A stretch of 64,000 bases of DNA, taken from NCBI RefSeq assembly GCF_004339595.1, contig NZ_SMFU01000009.1, positions 558,001 to 622,000 on the forward strand. The letters are read 5' to 3'. Shown in pieces: positions 18,466 through 28,084 of the stretch; the stretch's first letter is position 1, and each line of letters begins with the position of its first letter. A program made the translations under genes and the position numbers. The notes beneath the pieces are model-generated. The model had not been told where the DNA came from. It was given only the letters and a program-made list of their open reading frames with translations, and searched no databases. The stretch is from Marinobacterium mangrovicola (GTDB lineage: Bacteria > Pseudomonadota > Gammaproteobacteria > Pseudomonadales > Balneatricaceae).

Positions 18466-19404
18466 ATGCTGATCCCGCTGATCGCCGATATCGATGCCGA
18501 GGAACTTGAGCTCTGGCTGGAAAGCCTGAACCGGGTACTGCCCGGGCAACAGATCATCGCATCAGAGGAGATCGATGCCCCCCAGGCGCAAGGTATCGAG
18601 TTCGCCATCGTTGCCAACCCGACACCGGCGGAGTTACGTCGTTTCCCGAACCTTAAATGGGTGCAGAGCCTATGGGCCGGTGTGGAAAAGATGGTGTCCA
18701 TGCCGGAACTGGCCGAGATCCCCATCGTGCGTATGCAGGATCCTGAACTGGCGCGGATCATGGCCGAGGGCGTACTGACCTGGACACTCTACCTGCATCG
18801 GCAGATCCCCACCTACCTGCGCCAGCAGCAACAGCACCACTGGAAGCAGCATATCTATCAGCCACCGTCACAGAAGCGCGTTGGCGTGCTTGGCACCGGT
18901 AATCTGGGGCTGGCGGCCATCGAGACACTGCTCGCCAACGGCTTCAAGGTGTGTGCCTGGAGCCGCAGCCCTAAGCAGATCGACAACGTGGAGCACTTCG
19001 CCGGCAGTGACGGCCTGGATGCGATGCTGCCGCAGTGCGATATTCTCATCGCCCTGCTGCCGCTGACCGACGCCACGCGCCTGCTGATGAACGAACAGCG
19101 CCTGTCACGGCTCAAACCCGGCGCCAGCATCATCAACTTTGCCCGTGCACCGATCTTTGATTACGCCGCCCTTGTGCGCCAACTCGATGCCGGCCACCTG
19201 GAGCACGCCGTGCTCGACGTCTTCGACCAAGAGCCACTGCCAGGCACCAGCGAACTTTGGGAGCACTCCGCCATCAGTGTTCTACCGCATATTTCCGGCC
19301 CCACTGATATCGCCAGCGCCAGCGAAATCGTGCGCCAGAACGTCAGTGTCTACCTGATGGATGGCAACATTCCCGAGACGGTGGATTACCAGCGGGGCTA
19401 TTAG
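18466..19404 (+). CDS. D-2-hydroxyacid dehydrogenase, GhrA-like
   Basis: 312 residues, NAD(P)-dependent 2-hydroxyacid dehydrogenase resembling glyoxylate/hydroxypyruvate reductase A. Rossmann motif GVLGTGNLGLAA at about residue 143; catalytic region INFARAP and the C-terminal LPHIS with the catalytic His (about 273). Ribosome binding site CAGGAGAC. It follows the doeD terminator, so it probably has its own promoter; a link to ectoine catabolism (for example glyoxylate or keto-acid handling) is possible but only positional. Confidence 0.82.
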   Translation: MLIPLIADIDAEELELWLESLNRVLPGQQIIASEEIDAPQAQGIEFAIVANPTPAELRRFPNLKWVQSLWAGVEKMVSMPELAEIPIVRMQDPELARIMAEGVLTWTLYLHRQIPTYLRQQQQHHWKQHIYQPPSQKRVGVLGTGNLGLAAIETLLANGFKVCAWSRSPKQIDNVEHFAGSDGLDAMLPQCDILIALLPLTDATRLLMNEQRLSRLKPGASIINFARAPIFDYAALVRQLDAGHLEHAVLDVFDQEPLPGTSELWEHSAISVLPHISGPTDIASASEIVRQNVSVYLMDGNIPETVDYQRGY

Positions 19405-19516
19405 GCTGAAACACCGCCGGCATGCCTGCTCAGAGGTGAAATTTGACTCCCTGGCCAGCCGGGAACAGCGCTAGAATAGGCGCCAACTTTTAACCCACAC
19501 GTTTTTCGAGGTGTGT

Positions 19517-20083
19517 ATGCCCAAGGCATCCGAACTCAAGCGTAACCAGGTCGTCGATATCGACGGCAAGCTGATGGTCGTCCAACAGATCGACGTCCGC
19601 AATCCCACCGCCCGCGGCGCATCCACGCTGTATCGCGTACGTTTCAGCCAGCTACCCGGCGGCGGCAAGCACGAAGCGACCTACACCGGCGACGACATCC
19701 TCAAGGACGTTGCCCTGGAGCGCCGCACCGCGTCTTACCTCTACCGTGAAGACAACCTTTACTACTTCATGGATGCCGAGGATTACAGCCAGTACGGCAT
19801 CGAAGCCGATGCGATCGAGAGCCAGGTACCCTTCCTGCTGGAAAACATGGAAGGGATCATGGTTTCCCTGGTAGACGGTCAGGCGATCTCTATCCAGCTG
19901 CCGACGGTCGTGGTGATGGAAATCGTTGAAACCGTGCCGGGTATGAAAGCCGCCAGCGCTACCGGTCGCACCAAGGCGGCGAAATTCGCCAACGGCCTTG
20001 AGATCCAGGTACCTGAATACCTGGAGGTCGGCGAGAAGGTGAAGATCAACACCGAAACCGGCAAGTTCAGCTCACGCGCCTGA
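19517..20083 (+). CDS. efpL: Elongation factor P-like protein EfpL (YeiP)
   Basis: 188 residues, three-domain EF-P fold. It relieves ribosome stalling at polyproline and related motifs. The YeiP branch is shown by SPTARGA-like NPTARGASTLYRVRF in the first domain, where EF-P carries its modified lysine, and by the C-terminal LEIQVPEYLEVGEKVKI. ATG 19517 is chosen over GTG 19511 because CGAGG is correctly spaced from it. Confidence 0.92.
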   Translation: MPKASELKRNQVVDIDGKLMVVQQIDVRNPTARGASTLYRVRFSQLPGGGKHEATYTGDDILKDVALERRTASYLYREDNLYYFMDAEDYSQYGIEADAIESQVPFLLENMEGIMVSLVDGQAISIQLPTVVVMEIVETVPGMKAASATGRTKAAKFANGLEIQVPEYLEVGEKVKINTETGKFSSRA

Positions 20084-20340
20084 TCCGCACTGTTCTGCGC
20101 TGTTATCCTCTGGCTGCCTGCTCTCAGGCAGCCTTGTGTTCTCTGCCTTGCTTTCCCCGCTCCATCTTGATCCCCATTCGGCCACTCTGCGCAGATCAAA
20201 AAATAAGCGACAAAACAGCCTTTATGCAGGCGGTAAACATGGTAACTTTCTAACCAAGGCTGTCTCGGTTCGTCTACACTGAAACCACCGATAGCGGCCT
20301 GGTAATCCGTAGCGGAGCACCCTTGAGGAAATAATAACGA

Positions 20341-22743
20341 ATGCTGAGACGCTTACAGGAGCTCAGGCAAAGCCATCCTCTATCCCTGAAGATTCTCGCC
20401 AGCATTCTGCTGGCCAGCAGCCTGTTTGCCGCGCTGGTCGCTGTCGCCCAGCTCTACGTCGGCTTCAAGGACGAGCTGAATCAGCTGGATGCACGACTGG
20501 CAGATGCCGAACCGACCTTTATTCTGTCCCTTCAGGATGCCGTCTGGCGCCTGGACGAAGAGCTTATTACCTACAATCTGACGTCTATCCAGCGCCTTCC
20601 CTACATTGCCCAGGCTTCACTGAAAACGCCAGAAGGCAGCAGCTACAGCGCCGGCGAGGCGCAGGGCTCTCAGCACATCACACGAAAAACTTATCCACTG
20701 CAGCAAAACACTCCAGACGGCTCTATCCCGCTGGGACAACTGACACTGCAGATTGATCGCTCAGCCGCCTATGACAACCTGCAGCGAGAGGCCCTGCTGA
20801 TCGTGGCTTTGCAGGGGCTGAAAACGCTGATCGTCTCGGCGCTGATTCTACTGATTCTGCATCGTCTGCTGTTCCGCCACCTGCTGAAACTGCGCCACAG
20901 CGCCAGCCAGATCACCCTCAGCACTCCGGCGCAGGCGTTCGTCTATGATCGCTCACAGGCGCAGAGAGACGATGAGCTGGACCAGATCCGTAACGCCCTT
21001 AACGCCATGCGCCAGCGCTTTATCGAAGACGCCGAACGGCTCAAGACCATTAGCACCGAGCACCGGCGCCTGGCCCTGGCAGCCAATACCGGCAGCGCTG
21101 CACTGCTGATCTTCAATGCCGACCAGCAGCCCCAGTATGCCAACAACCCCTTTAAGCAGCTGCTCGGTGTAGAGCCCTGGGAAGAGGTGGACAGCCAGAC
21201 CCTGAAACAGCTTGGCGAGCGTATAGCTCCCGAGCAGGGAGGATTGCGCGGCGTTATCAAAAACACTCGCAGCACCGAAGAGTGGGAAAAGGAACTGTTC
21301 TGGCCCTACGATGAAGCACGCCCCGCCTGGATCAATATCCGCTGCCGGCGCTTCAGGGATCAGGGAGAGGAGCTCTTCATTTTCTTCGCCATCGATATCA
21401 CCGAACAGCGCGAGGCCCGAGCCCGGGAACGCCACCTGCTTGAACATGATCTACTCACCGGTCTGCCCAATCGCGAGCTGGCCCTGGCCAGTATCGATGA
21501 ACAACTGATCGAGGATAACAACCTGGCGGTATTGGCGATCTCCATCCAGTCCTACGCCGAGGTCCTGGAGTCCCTTGGGCTGCAGTATGCCGATCAGCTG
21601 TTACTGGAGGTGTGCAGTATCATCGAGGAGAACCTGCCCAGCGACGCCCTGCTCGCCCGCACCACCGGTAATGAACTGCTCTGCGCCCTGCCGCTTGAGG
21701 AAGACGACCAGCGCGGCGGTATCGAACGCCTGGCCAGCAACCTGCTGAACACATTCAACACTCCACTCTGGCTGCGAAAAGAGCAGATCAACGCCAACCT
21801 GAACATCGGCATCGCACTGGCACCGGATGATGGCGACAACGGTAACCAGTTGATGCGACACGCCCTGGCTGCGCTCTACCAGTCAAAACGCGGTGGCGAC
21901 CGCAGCTTCCGCTTCTTCAAGCCGGAGATGAGTGAAGCACTGGCGCGACGCCTGCGCATCTCTACCCTGCTCAAAAGCGGACAGATACTGGAAGAGCTGG
22001 ATGTCTATTACCAGCCGGTGGTCCAGTCTGATAGCGGTGAGATCAGCGGCTGCGAAGCCCTGGCCCGCTGGCATAACGAGGAGCTCGGCTGGATCTCACC
22101 GGAGGAGTTTATCGGCGAGGCGGAACGCCTGAACCTGATCGGAGAGATCGGTGAACTGATTCTGCAACGCGCCTGCATCCAGGCCAGCGAATGGCTCTAC
22201 CGAAAGCCGGACTTCGTCATCAACGTCAATGTATCACCGCTGCAGATGGCTGACAGCGGCTTTCTCCGGGTGGTCAACAACGCGCTGCAGCTCTCGGGGC
22301 TGCCCAGTAAAGCCCTGAAACTCGAAGTCACCGAACAGCTGTTGCTGAGTGGTAACGACCTGATCCAGAACAAGCTGCAGCAGCTGACCGACAAAGGGAT
22401 CTCACTGGTGATCGACGACTTCGGCAGCGGCTACGCCTCGATGAACTATCTGTGCCGTTTCCCGTTCCAGGCGTTGAAGATCGATAAGAGCTTTATCCTC
22501 AATATGCATGACGACGATCGCACTCTCAGGCTGGTAGAGGCCACCATCAACCTGGCCCACACTCTGGGCCTGGCGGTGGTCGCCGAGGGTGTCGAAACAG
22601 CCCGCCATGCCGAATCACTGCGCGAGATGCAGTGCGAGCTGCTGCAGGGCTACCATTTCGCTCGCCCCATGCCAGCAGAACAGTTCAGCCGAATGCTGGA
22701 TACCCGGGAGTCACTCATATGCGAATACTCTCAGCGCTCCTGA
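20341..22743 (+). CDS. Membrane GGDEF/EAL protein, likely c-di-GMP phosphodiesterase
   Basis: 800 residues. Membrane segment at about 16-37, a periplasmic loop to about 155, a second membrane segment at about 157-180, then a HAMP-like linker, a PAS-like domain (about 240-350), GGDEF (about 365-520) and EAL (about 545-795). The GGDEF site is degenerate (TGNEL). The EAL domain keeps CEALARW, NVNVSP, EVTE, DDFGSGYAS, LKIDKSF, AEGVE and LQGYHFARP, so phosphodiesterase activity is expected. GAGGAAATAATAACG precedes ATG. The next gene, a periplasmic binding protein, overlaps it by 25 bases; together they resemble the MbaA-NspS pair of Vibrio. Confidence 0.9.
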   Translation: MLRRLQELRQSHPLSLKILASILLASSLFAALVAVAQLYVGFKDELNQLDARLADAEPTFILSLQDAVWRLDEELITYNLTSIQRLPYIAQASLKTPEGSSYSAGEAQGSQHITRKTYPLQQNTPDGSIPLGQLTLQIDRSAAYDNLQREALLIVALQGLKTLIVSALILLILHRLLFRHLLKLRHSASQITLSTPAQAFVYDRSQAQRDDELDQIRNALNAMRQRFIEDAERLKTISTEHRRLALAANTGSAALLIFNADQQPQYANNPFKQLLGVEPWEEVDSQTLKQLGERIAPEQGGLRGVIKNTRSTEEWEKELFWPYDEARPAWINIRCRRFRDQGEELFIFFAIDITEQREARARERHLLEHDLLTGLPNRELALASIDEQLIEDNNLAVLAISIQSYAEVLESLGLQYADQLLLEVCSIIEENLPSDALLARTTGNELLCALPLEEDDQRGGIERLASNLLNTFNTPLWLRKEQINANLNIGIALAPDDGDNGNQLMRHALAALYQSKRGGDRSFRFFKPEMSEALARRLRISTLLKSGQILEELDVYYQPVVQSDSGEISGCEALARWHNEELGWISPEEFIGEAERLNLIGEIGELILQRACIQASEWLYRKPDFVINVNVSPLQMADSGFLRVVNNALQLSGLPSKALKLEVTEQLLLSGNDLIQNKLQQLTDKGISLVIDDFGSGYASMNYLCRFPFQALKIDKSFILNMHDDDRTLRLVEATINLAHTLGLAVVAEGVETARHAESLREMQCELLQGYHFARPMPAEQFSRMLDTRESLICEYSQRS

Positions 22744-23594
22744 TCAGCCTTGCACTGCTTCTGCCACGCCCGGCCTGGAGTGCAGATCAGACGACCCTGG
22801 TGCGCTATGCCACTGACGGGTTGATTGATTACCCTCTCGCCCTGCTAGAGAAAAGCCTGCAGGCCTCAGAGGAGAAGTACGGCCCTTACAGGCTGCAAAG
22901 GTCCGATATGTCCCCTTCCCAGGGGCGTGTGCGTCAACTGGTCACGGATGGGGCACTGCTGGACGTCATGTTTATCATGTCCAGCGAGGAGGTCGAGTCG
23001 GAAATGCTCGTGGTCCCCTTTCCGCTGATGCGCGGCCTGCTCGGTTACCGGGTGATGATGACAACTCCGGAGAATCTGGCCGCCCTGGAAGCGGTCAAGT
23101 CACTGGAAGATTTACAGCAGTACGTCGCTATCCAGGGCGGCGACTGGGCCGACACCGATATACTGCGAGCCAACCAGCTGTCCGTTATTACCACATCGGA
23201 CATGGTAAGCATGATGCGAATGCTAAAAGCGGGTCGTGTCGACTACTTCCCCCGCGGTGTGGCCGAGATCTGGGAAGAGCTACAACTGCCAATCGCCGAA
23301 GGTCTGGTCGCAAATAAAAAAGTGGTCCTGCGCTACACAGGTCCCTATTACATAGCGGTATCAAAACGCAGACCTCTGCTCCAGGAGCGCATCCTCTACG
23401 GGCTGATGCAACTGCACGAAAGCGGCGAGTTCGAACGTTTTCTGCGCCAGCGTCCGGAGATGAGCAGGGCACTGAGTTTTCTCGAACAGGGCGACTACCG
23501 CGTTATCGATCTGGCCTCCCCGTTTCAACTCCCGTCGATCCAACAGGTTCCGAGTGAACTCTGGTACCAACCGGCACTCGAAAAATCGCGATAA
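22719..23594 (+). CDS. Periplasmic solute-binding-like protein coupled to the c-di-GMP enzyme
   Basis: 291 residues with a signal peptide (MRILSALLISLALLLPRPAW, cleavage near WSA). The mature part looks like a family-3-type binding protein: TLVRYATDG start, 'DMVSMMRMLKAGRVDYFPRGVAEIW' hinge-region segment. Start at 22719 inside the upstream gene is supported by GGGAG and by the signal peptide; longer in-frame starts lack one. With no ABC transporter genes nearby and a 25-base overlap with a membrane GGDEF/EAL gene, I infer a ligand sensor for that enzyme. Ligand unknown. Confidence 0.82.
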   Translation: MRILSALLISLALLLPRPAWSADQTTLVRYATDGLIDYPLALLEKSLQASEEKYGPYRLQRSDMSPSQGRVRQLVTDGALLDVMFIMSSEEVESEMLVVPFPLMRGLLGYRVMMTTPENLAALEAVKSLEDLQQYVAIQGGDWADTDILRANQLSVITTSDMVSMMRMLKAGRVDYFPRGVAEIWEELQLPIAEGLVANKKVVLRYTGPYYIAVSKRRPLLQERILYGLMQLHESGEFERFLRQRPEMSRALSFLEQGDYRVIDLASPFQLPSIQQVPSELWYQPALEKSR

Positions 23595-23648
23595 CAGGTG
23601 CCGGCGCCATCGATCACCGGCTGACCGAACAAGGAGGAAAAAATCGCT

Positions 23649-24437
23649 ATGCGTTGTCATGAAGTAGATTACGAGCTGATCGGCTCCGAAATGCAGCTGG
23701 TTGAGGTGGAGCTGGATCCAGGCGAGACGGTTATCGCCGAAGCCGGCGCCATGACCTACATGGAGCAGGAGATCGACTTCGAAACCAAGATGGGCGATGG
23801 CTCCAACCCGGATGAAGGGTTTATGGGCAAGCTCTTCTCCGCCGGCAAGCGGGTGTTCACTGGTGAATCGATCTTTACCACCCATTTCAGCAACCGCGGC
23901 AGCGGCAAACGCCGCGTTGCGTTCTCCGCCCCCTACCCGGGCAATATCGTCCCACTCAACATGGCCGATTACGGCGAGAAGATCACCTGCCAGAAAGACG
24001 CCTTTCTCTGCGCCGCACTTGGCACCCGGGTCAGCATCGCCTTCAACCGCCGCATCGGTTCCGGCCTATTCGGTGGTGAGGGTTTTATCCTGCAGACCCT
24101 CGAAGGTGACGGTATGGCATTTATCCAGGCCGGCGGTACCGTGGTGAAAAAGCAACTGCAAGGCGAAACGCTGAGGGTCGATACCGGCTGCCTGGTAGGC
24201 TTCACCGAAGGCATCAACTACGACATTCAACGCGCCGGCAACCTGAAGTCCATGGTGTTTGGCGGTGAAGGTCTGTTCCTGGCCACGCTGCAGGGGCACG
24301 GCACCGTCTGGCTACAGAGCCTGCCGTTCTCACGCATGGCGGACCGTATCATCGCCAGCGCGCCAAGCTCCGGCGGCAGTGACAAGGGTGAGGGTTCTGT
24401 CCTTGGCGGCTTGGGCCGTATGCTCGACGGCCGCTAA
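23649..24437 (+). CDS. AIM24/TIGR00266 family protein
   Basis: 262 residues, a beta-rich protein of the AIM24 family, whose bacterial members have no settled function. Family features include the start '[23 protein letters not shown]', EAGAMTYME, and the glycine-rich [22 protein letters not shown] near the C-terminus. No signal peptide or membrane segment. AAGGAGG lies 11 bases before ATG. Likely a single-gene unit. Confidence 0.85.
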   Translation: MRCHEVDYELIGSEMQLVEVELDPGETVIAEAGAMTYMEQEIDFETKMGDGSNPDEGFMGKLFSAGKRVFTGESIFTTHFSNRGSGKRRVAFSAPYPGNIVPLNMADYGEKITCQKDAFLCAALGTRVSIAFNRRIGSGLFGGEGFILQTLEGDGMAFIQAGGTVVKKQLQGETLRVDTGCLVGFTEGINYDIQRAGNLKSMVFGGEGLFLATLQGHGTVWLQSLPFSRMADRIIASAPSSGGSDKGEGSVLGGLGRMLDGR

Positions 24438-24588
24438 GGCTCAACGATGGCGCCCCACGGGCGCCGCTCTTCCGTTCAATAGTTGCGACTATAAGCCCCG
24501 CCCTGCTTCTGGCCGAACACCCGCCGCTTTCACCGCTTGACGCCATCACTCCTGCGCATAGTCTGTAAGGCCTGAAAGGAGGATCTGG

Positions 24589-25311
24589 ATGAGACGAGTC
24601 ATCTTTTTCACCGGCGCCGGCATCTCCGCCGAGTCCGGTGTACCCACGTTCCGCACCGGCTCAGATGCGGTGTGGGAAAACCATTCCATCGAGGACGTCT
24701 GCAATATCGACACCTTCGAACCCAACTACGAGCTGGTACATCAGTTCTACAACCAGCGCCGCACCTCGCTGGCTGGAGTAGAACCAAACCCGGCCCATAA
24801 AGCCATAGCCGCCGTGCAGCAGGCTCACCCCGACCGCGTGATTCTGATGACCTCCAACGTGGATGATCTGCATGAGCGCGCCGGCAGCACAGATGTGCGT
24901 CATATCCACGGCAACCTGCTGGAGATGGTGGACCTGGAAAGCCGTGAGATCTTCCACCTGGGTTACGAGGCTTTCGACTACGCCAACCGACCAAAACAGT
25001 TCAAACCCAACGTGGTGTTTTTTGGCGAGATGGCGCCGGTATACCAGGAACTGTTCGGGCTGATGGACAGCCTCACCGAAGAAGACCTGGTTGTGGTGGT
25101 GGGCAGCAGCGAAAGCGTTATCGCCTTCTGCGCCGAAGCCTACATGGGCAGCCAGGGCGCCGCGCGGATCATCTATGTCGATCCCTGCGAGAAGAGCGTC
25201 TACGACGGAAAATCGCTAATCCCCTACGAGCGCCATTTCCGCACCAGCGCCACCGAAGCCTTCGCTGAAGACAGTCATCTGCTGGACAGAATCAACCGCT
25301 GGCTCGACTGA
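24589..25311 (+). CDS. Sir2 family NAD-dependent deacylase lacking the zinc module
   Basis: 240 residues, CobB-like sirtuin. NAD-binding GAGISAESGVPTFR at residue 9, FYNQRR (the Tyr-x-x-Arg pair linked to desuccinylase activity in CobB), NVDDLHERAG and the catalytic histidine in RHIHGN (about 106). The usual two zinc CxxC pairs are absent: the region after HIHGN has no cysteine. The normally conserved Gln in TQN is Ser (TSNVDD). It may still be a folded deacylase, or a NAD-binding protein with another role. Ribosome binding site GAAAGGAGGA. Confidence 0.83.
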   Translation: MRRVIFFTGAGISAESGVPTFRTGSDAVWENHSIEDVCNIDTFEPNYELVHQFYNQRRTSLAGVEPNPAHKAIAAVQQAHPDRVILMTSNVDDLHERAGSTDVRHIHGNLLEMVDLESREIFHLGYEAFDYANRPKQFKPNVVFFGEMAPVYQELFGLMDSLTEEDLVVVVGSSESVIAFCAEAYMGSQGAARIIYVDPCEKSVYDGKSLIPYERHFRTSATEAFAEDSHLLDRINRWLD

Positions 25312-25337
25312 GCCAATAACGCCCAAGCAGCAGACAC

Positions 25338-25366
25338 AAAAAAACCGCCAACAGGCGGTTTTTTTA
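25338..25366. terminator. Bidirectional terminator between sir2-like gene and TRAP binding protein
   Basis: A-tract, AACCGCC-AACA-GGCGGTT stem, then T-tract (tttttttatt): it can terminate both the rightward sir2-like gene and the leftward TRAP binding-protein gene. Confidence 0.88.
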
Positions 25367-25377
25367 TTCCTATGCGC

Positions 25378-26460
25378 TTAATCCAAGGCCGGCTGGCTGT
25401 CCAGGTAAGCTTTGTCGGAGATGTTGGTCCACTTACGAACCTGCTTCAGGTAGGTCTCCTGGCTTTCCACGATTTCCGCCGTCAGCGGATCCTTGGCGGC
25501 TTCCTGCTTAAGCAGCTTCTTGGTGGCCGCGCGCAGCGCATCCATCACCTCCGGCGGGAACACCTTGTGGGTCACATCCGGGTACTCTTCCTTCATCTGC
25601 TCCCAGGCGAGGGAATTCAGGTGAGTACTCTGACTGTACATATCATAGGCTGCGGTACGCATCGCCACACGCAGGATCTCCTGCAGATCTTCCGGCAGGC
25701 CCTCCCAGGTACGCTTGTTGATCAGGAACTGCACCTCGGCACCCGGTTCCTGCCAGCCAGAGTAGTAATAGTTGGCGATGCGGTGGAAGCCCATCGGCAG
25801 GTCCAGCGCGGGGCCAACCCACTCCAGTGCGTCGATGGTGCCGCGCTCCAGCGAGGTGTAAAGCTCACCCGGCGGGATGTTGGTTACGGCAACGCCGACT
25901 TCAGCCATGACCTCACCGGCAAAGCCCGGAGTACGCATCTTCAGACCCTGAAGATCTTCGATGGAGTTGATCTCCTTACGGAACCAGCCACCCATCTGGT
26001 TGCCGGTGTTACCGCCCGGGAAAGAGAGCAGGTTATGCGGCGCATAAACTTTCTCCATCAGTTCCATACCGCCGCCATAGTAGAACCAGGCGTACTGTTC
26101 CGGCGCGGTCATACCGAAGGGAACAGTGGTGAAGTACATGGTGTTGGGCACCTTGCCCTTATAGTAGTAGGACGCGGTGTGGCCCATGTCGTACTGGCCG
26201 GCCTTGACCATGTCGAAGATGCCGAACGGCGCCTTGTGTTTGTTGGACGAATCGATACGGATCTGCAGGCGCCCGCCGGACATTTTCTCAGCCATGGCAG
26301 CCATATGGCGGGTAGTCTCGCCCAGGATCGGTGTGTTCGGCCCCCAGGTTTCGGCCAGATTCAGTCGGTAGGTCTTATCTGCCAGCACAGAGGTACTGGC
26401 CAGCGACAGCAGCGCGGCCAGCGCCGCCGCCAGCTTGAACGAGGCAAAGCGAATTCTCAT
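25378..26460 (-). CDS. Orphan TRAP transporter solute-binding protein (DctP/TakP-like)
   Basis: 360 residues with a signal peptide (MRIRFASFKLAAALAALLSL, cleavage near VLA). DctP fold: the ligand arginine region LQGLKMRTPGFAGEVMAEVG and the segment ERGTIDALEWVGPALDLPMG are typical of the TakP/keto-acid branch (some bind calcium-lactate or 2-oxo acids). No DctQ or DctM permease gene lies on either side, so it must work with permeases elsewhere or have a different role. Ligand class is a weak inference. Confidence 0.87.
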   Translation of the reverse strand: MRIRFASFKLAAALAALLSLASTSVLADKTYRLNLAETWGPNTPILGETTRHMAAMAEKMSGGRLQIRIDSSNKHKAPFGIFDMVKAGQYDMGHTASYYYKGKVPNTMYFTTVPFGMTAPEQYAWFYYGGGMELMEKVYAPHNLLSFPGGNTGNQMGGWFRKEINSIEDLQGLKMRTPGFAGEVMAEVGVAVTNIPPGELYTSLERGTIDALEWVGPALDLPMGFHRIANYYYSGWQEPGAEVQFLINKRTWEGLPEDLQEILRVAMRTAAYDMYSQSTHLNSLAWEQMKEEYPDVTHKVFPPEVMDALRAATKKLLKQEAAKDPLTAEIVESQETYLKQVRKWTNISDKAYLDSQPALD

Positions 26461-26653
26461 TGTCGTCAGTCCGTGTCCGTATGTGTCATTTTTATGTCGA
26501 GAGGAGCCGGAGGATAGTACCTTCTGTGCGCAAAGTTCTGAAGAGTACAGTGCAGATAATGCACATTCCGCACCCGTTCAGCGGCTAAAAGCGGGGATAA
26601 ACAGGATAAAGAGGGGCAACTTCAGCCCCTCGCCGGAGAGTAGCTAAAACGGT

Positions 26654-27190
26654 CTAGTTACGCTCACCGACCGGAATCATCACATGGGCATAGGGGCTGT
26701 CTTTCCACATCACATAGGGGCCACCGGCGTTCGGGTCGCTCGGAATACCTTCCAGCAGCTCAGCCGGCAGTATCACCATCAGGTGCGGCCCTTCCCGGAT
26801 AAAGTCATCCGCATGGAAGCGGTCCGCATGGAAAGGGTTCGAATTACTCACCCCGCCATCTGGGCCGTCGCCTGCCAGCATGTAAGAGAAGCCAACCTGT
26901 GTCGCCTCATAGGGTGCCTGGGCGCCCATCGCCTGCATCATCTCCATCCAGACCGCGTCATTGCACAGAGGAGAACCGTCGTCCGGAAAGGTTTCCGGCA
27001 TACAGACCCAGCCATTACTGCCCTCTTGCAGCACCTCGCCACGGTACATCACCGTCGCACCGTCGACGACCATGGATGGCGCCGCGGAAAGCGCCCGTTC
27101 GATTAAAGCCTGATTATCTTCAGCTTGTGCCAACACCGGAGACAGGATCAGGCCGGTTACCATCAGTAACTTGCCAGTTAACCTGTTCAT
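26654..27190 (-). CDS. Exported protein of unknown function
   Basis: 178 residues. An N-terminal signal peptide (MNRLTGKLLMVTGLILSPVL, cleavage near AQA) predicts a periplasmic location. The mature part has two cysteines (in GWVCMPE and SPLCNDA) that could form a disulfide, and a repeated His-Ala-Asp element (FHADRFHADDF). I do not recognise the family. Single gene, oriented leftward. Confidence 0.72.
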   Translation of the reverse strand: MNRLTGKLLMVTGLILSPVLAQAEDNQALIERALSAAPSMVVDGATVMYRGEVLQEGSNGWVCMPETFPDDGSPLCNDAVWMEMMQAMGAQAPYEATQVGFSYMLAGDGPDGGVSNSNPFHADRFHADDFIREGPHLMVILPAELLEGIPSDPNAGGPYVMWKDSPYAHVMIPVGERN

Positions 27191-27571
27191 CTGCGTCGCC
27201 TTTCTTATTAATGGGAATGTCCGCTACTGGCCGGCGGTTTATCCCAGTCGACCAGTAGGTTTTTAGTTTAGACGATACTGAAGTAGACGATTACCAGAGG
27301 CCTGCAGGAGCTGTGAAGCAGCCTAGCCAAGACGTGACTCACACCGGTGAAAAGCATGGGACTAAAACGATGCGCTAAGTCAGCACAGAGATATCTACAA
27401 CGTCATGGCCAGGACACGCTGATCGACTATTCTACATTTGTGCGGCACGACACTTTGCCCGCTAAGAGACTATGCTCACACCGAAGGATATGAACCCGCG
27501 GATTATTCACCGGCTGAAAGCGGCATCAGGAAGTGATCAGCGGTTCAGCAATAGCTGTTAAGGAGAACAAC
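27191..27571. other. Intergenic region without recognisable gene
   Basis: 381 bases between divergent exported-protein genes. It holds a short repeat TAGACGAT (two copies about 12 bases apart, near 27270-27290) and the ribosome binding site of the gene at 27572. I see no coding or RNA feature. Confidence 0.6.
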
Positions 27572-27847
27572 ATGAAAAAGATCGCACTGGCTTTCGCCCT
27601 GACCCTGGCCGCTTCATCTGCTTCAGCGGACCTGCTTGATCCTGACTGCAACGCCCAGAAAGTCGCCAAGGGCGCCGTTGCCAAATCCACTATCGGTATC
27701 GGCAATCGCTGCACCCCGGCAGAAGCCGCCAAGGATATGGCCGCCGACAAGGTCGAGGACAAGCTTCCGGATGGCAAGGTGATGGACAAGATCGAAGAGA
27801 AGAAAGAGCCATCGGTTAAGAAGGCTGTTAAGAAGGCGATGGATTGA
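27572..27847 (+). CDS. Small exported lysine-rich protein
   Basis: 91 residues: signal peptide MKKIALAFALTLAASSASA, then a short mature protein with two cysteines (DPDCNAQ, NRCTPAE) and a highly charged C-terminus rich in Lys and Glu. ATG 27572 follows AAGGAGAACAAC; upstream in-frame codons lack a ribosome binding site. Family not recognised. It is the last chromosomal gene before the tRNA-Arg island. Confidence 0.75.
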   Translation: MKKIALAFALTLAASSASADLLDPDCNAQKVAKGAVAKSTIGIGNRCTPAEAAKDMAADKVEDKLPDGKVMDKIEEKKEPSVKKAVKKAMD

Positions 27848-28032
27848 CGGCCCATCCCCAGAAACTATCCCCCTAATCGTAAAGCCGCTCTAGGCCCTTC
27901 AGGGGTCATTGAACACTGGGTGCAGGCAGAGCGAACCAAGCGCTCGACTCGAACCCCATCGGGGGTTCTCACCCTCCAGACGTACGAATGCTTTTTGAGC
28001 TTTAGTGCGGACTGGAAGATAAGGTGGAGCTA

Positions 28033-28084
28033 GGAAAAATGGCGCGCCTGGAGGGATTCGAACCCCCGACCAACAGGATCGGAA
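28033..28084. repeat. Attachment site copy, left end (truncated tRNA-Arg 3' part)
   Basis: 52 bases identical to 38853-38904. It contains minus-strand tRNA sequence from position 32 of the anticodon loop to the CCA and 7 bases beyond. The 5' half of a tRNA does not follow (sequence diverges at 28085), so it is not a working tRNA. The 389-base gap 27848-28236 also holds a GAACCCC-ATCG-GGGGTTC stem-loop near 27952-27970 and a TGTGATCA site at 28201. Confidence 0.93.

Noticed and set aside
27948-27972. GAACCCC/GGGGTTC hairpin resembling a tRNA T arm
   Set aside because: No acceptor, D or anticodon arms can be drawn around it; probably a simple stem-loop near the former tRNA 3' flank.
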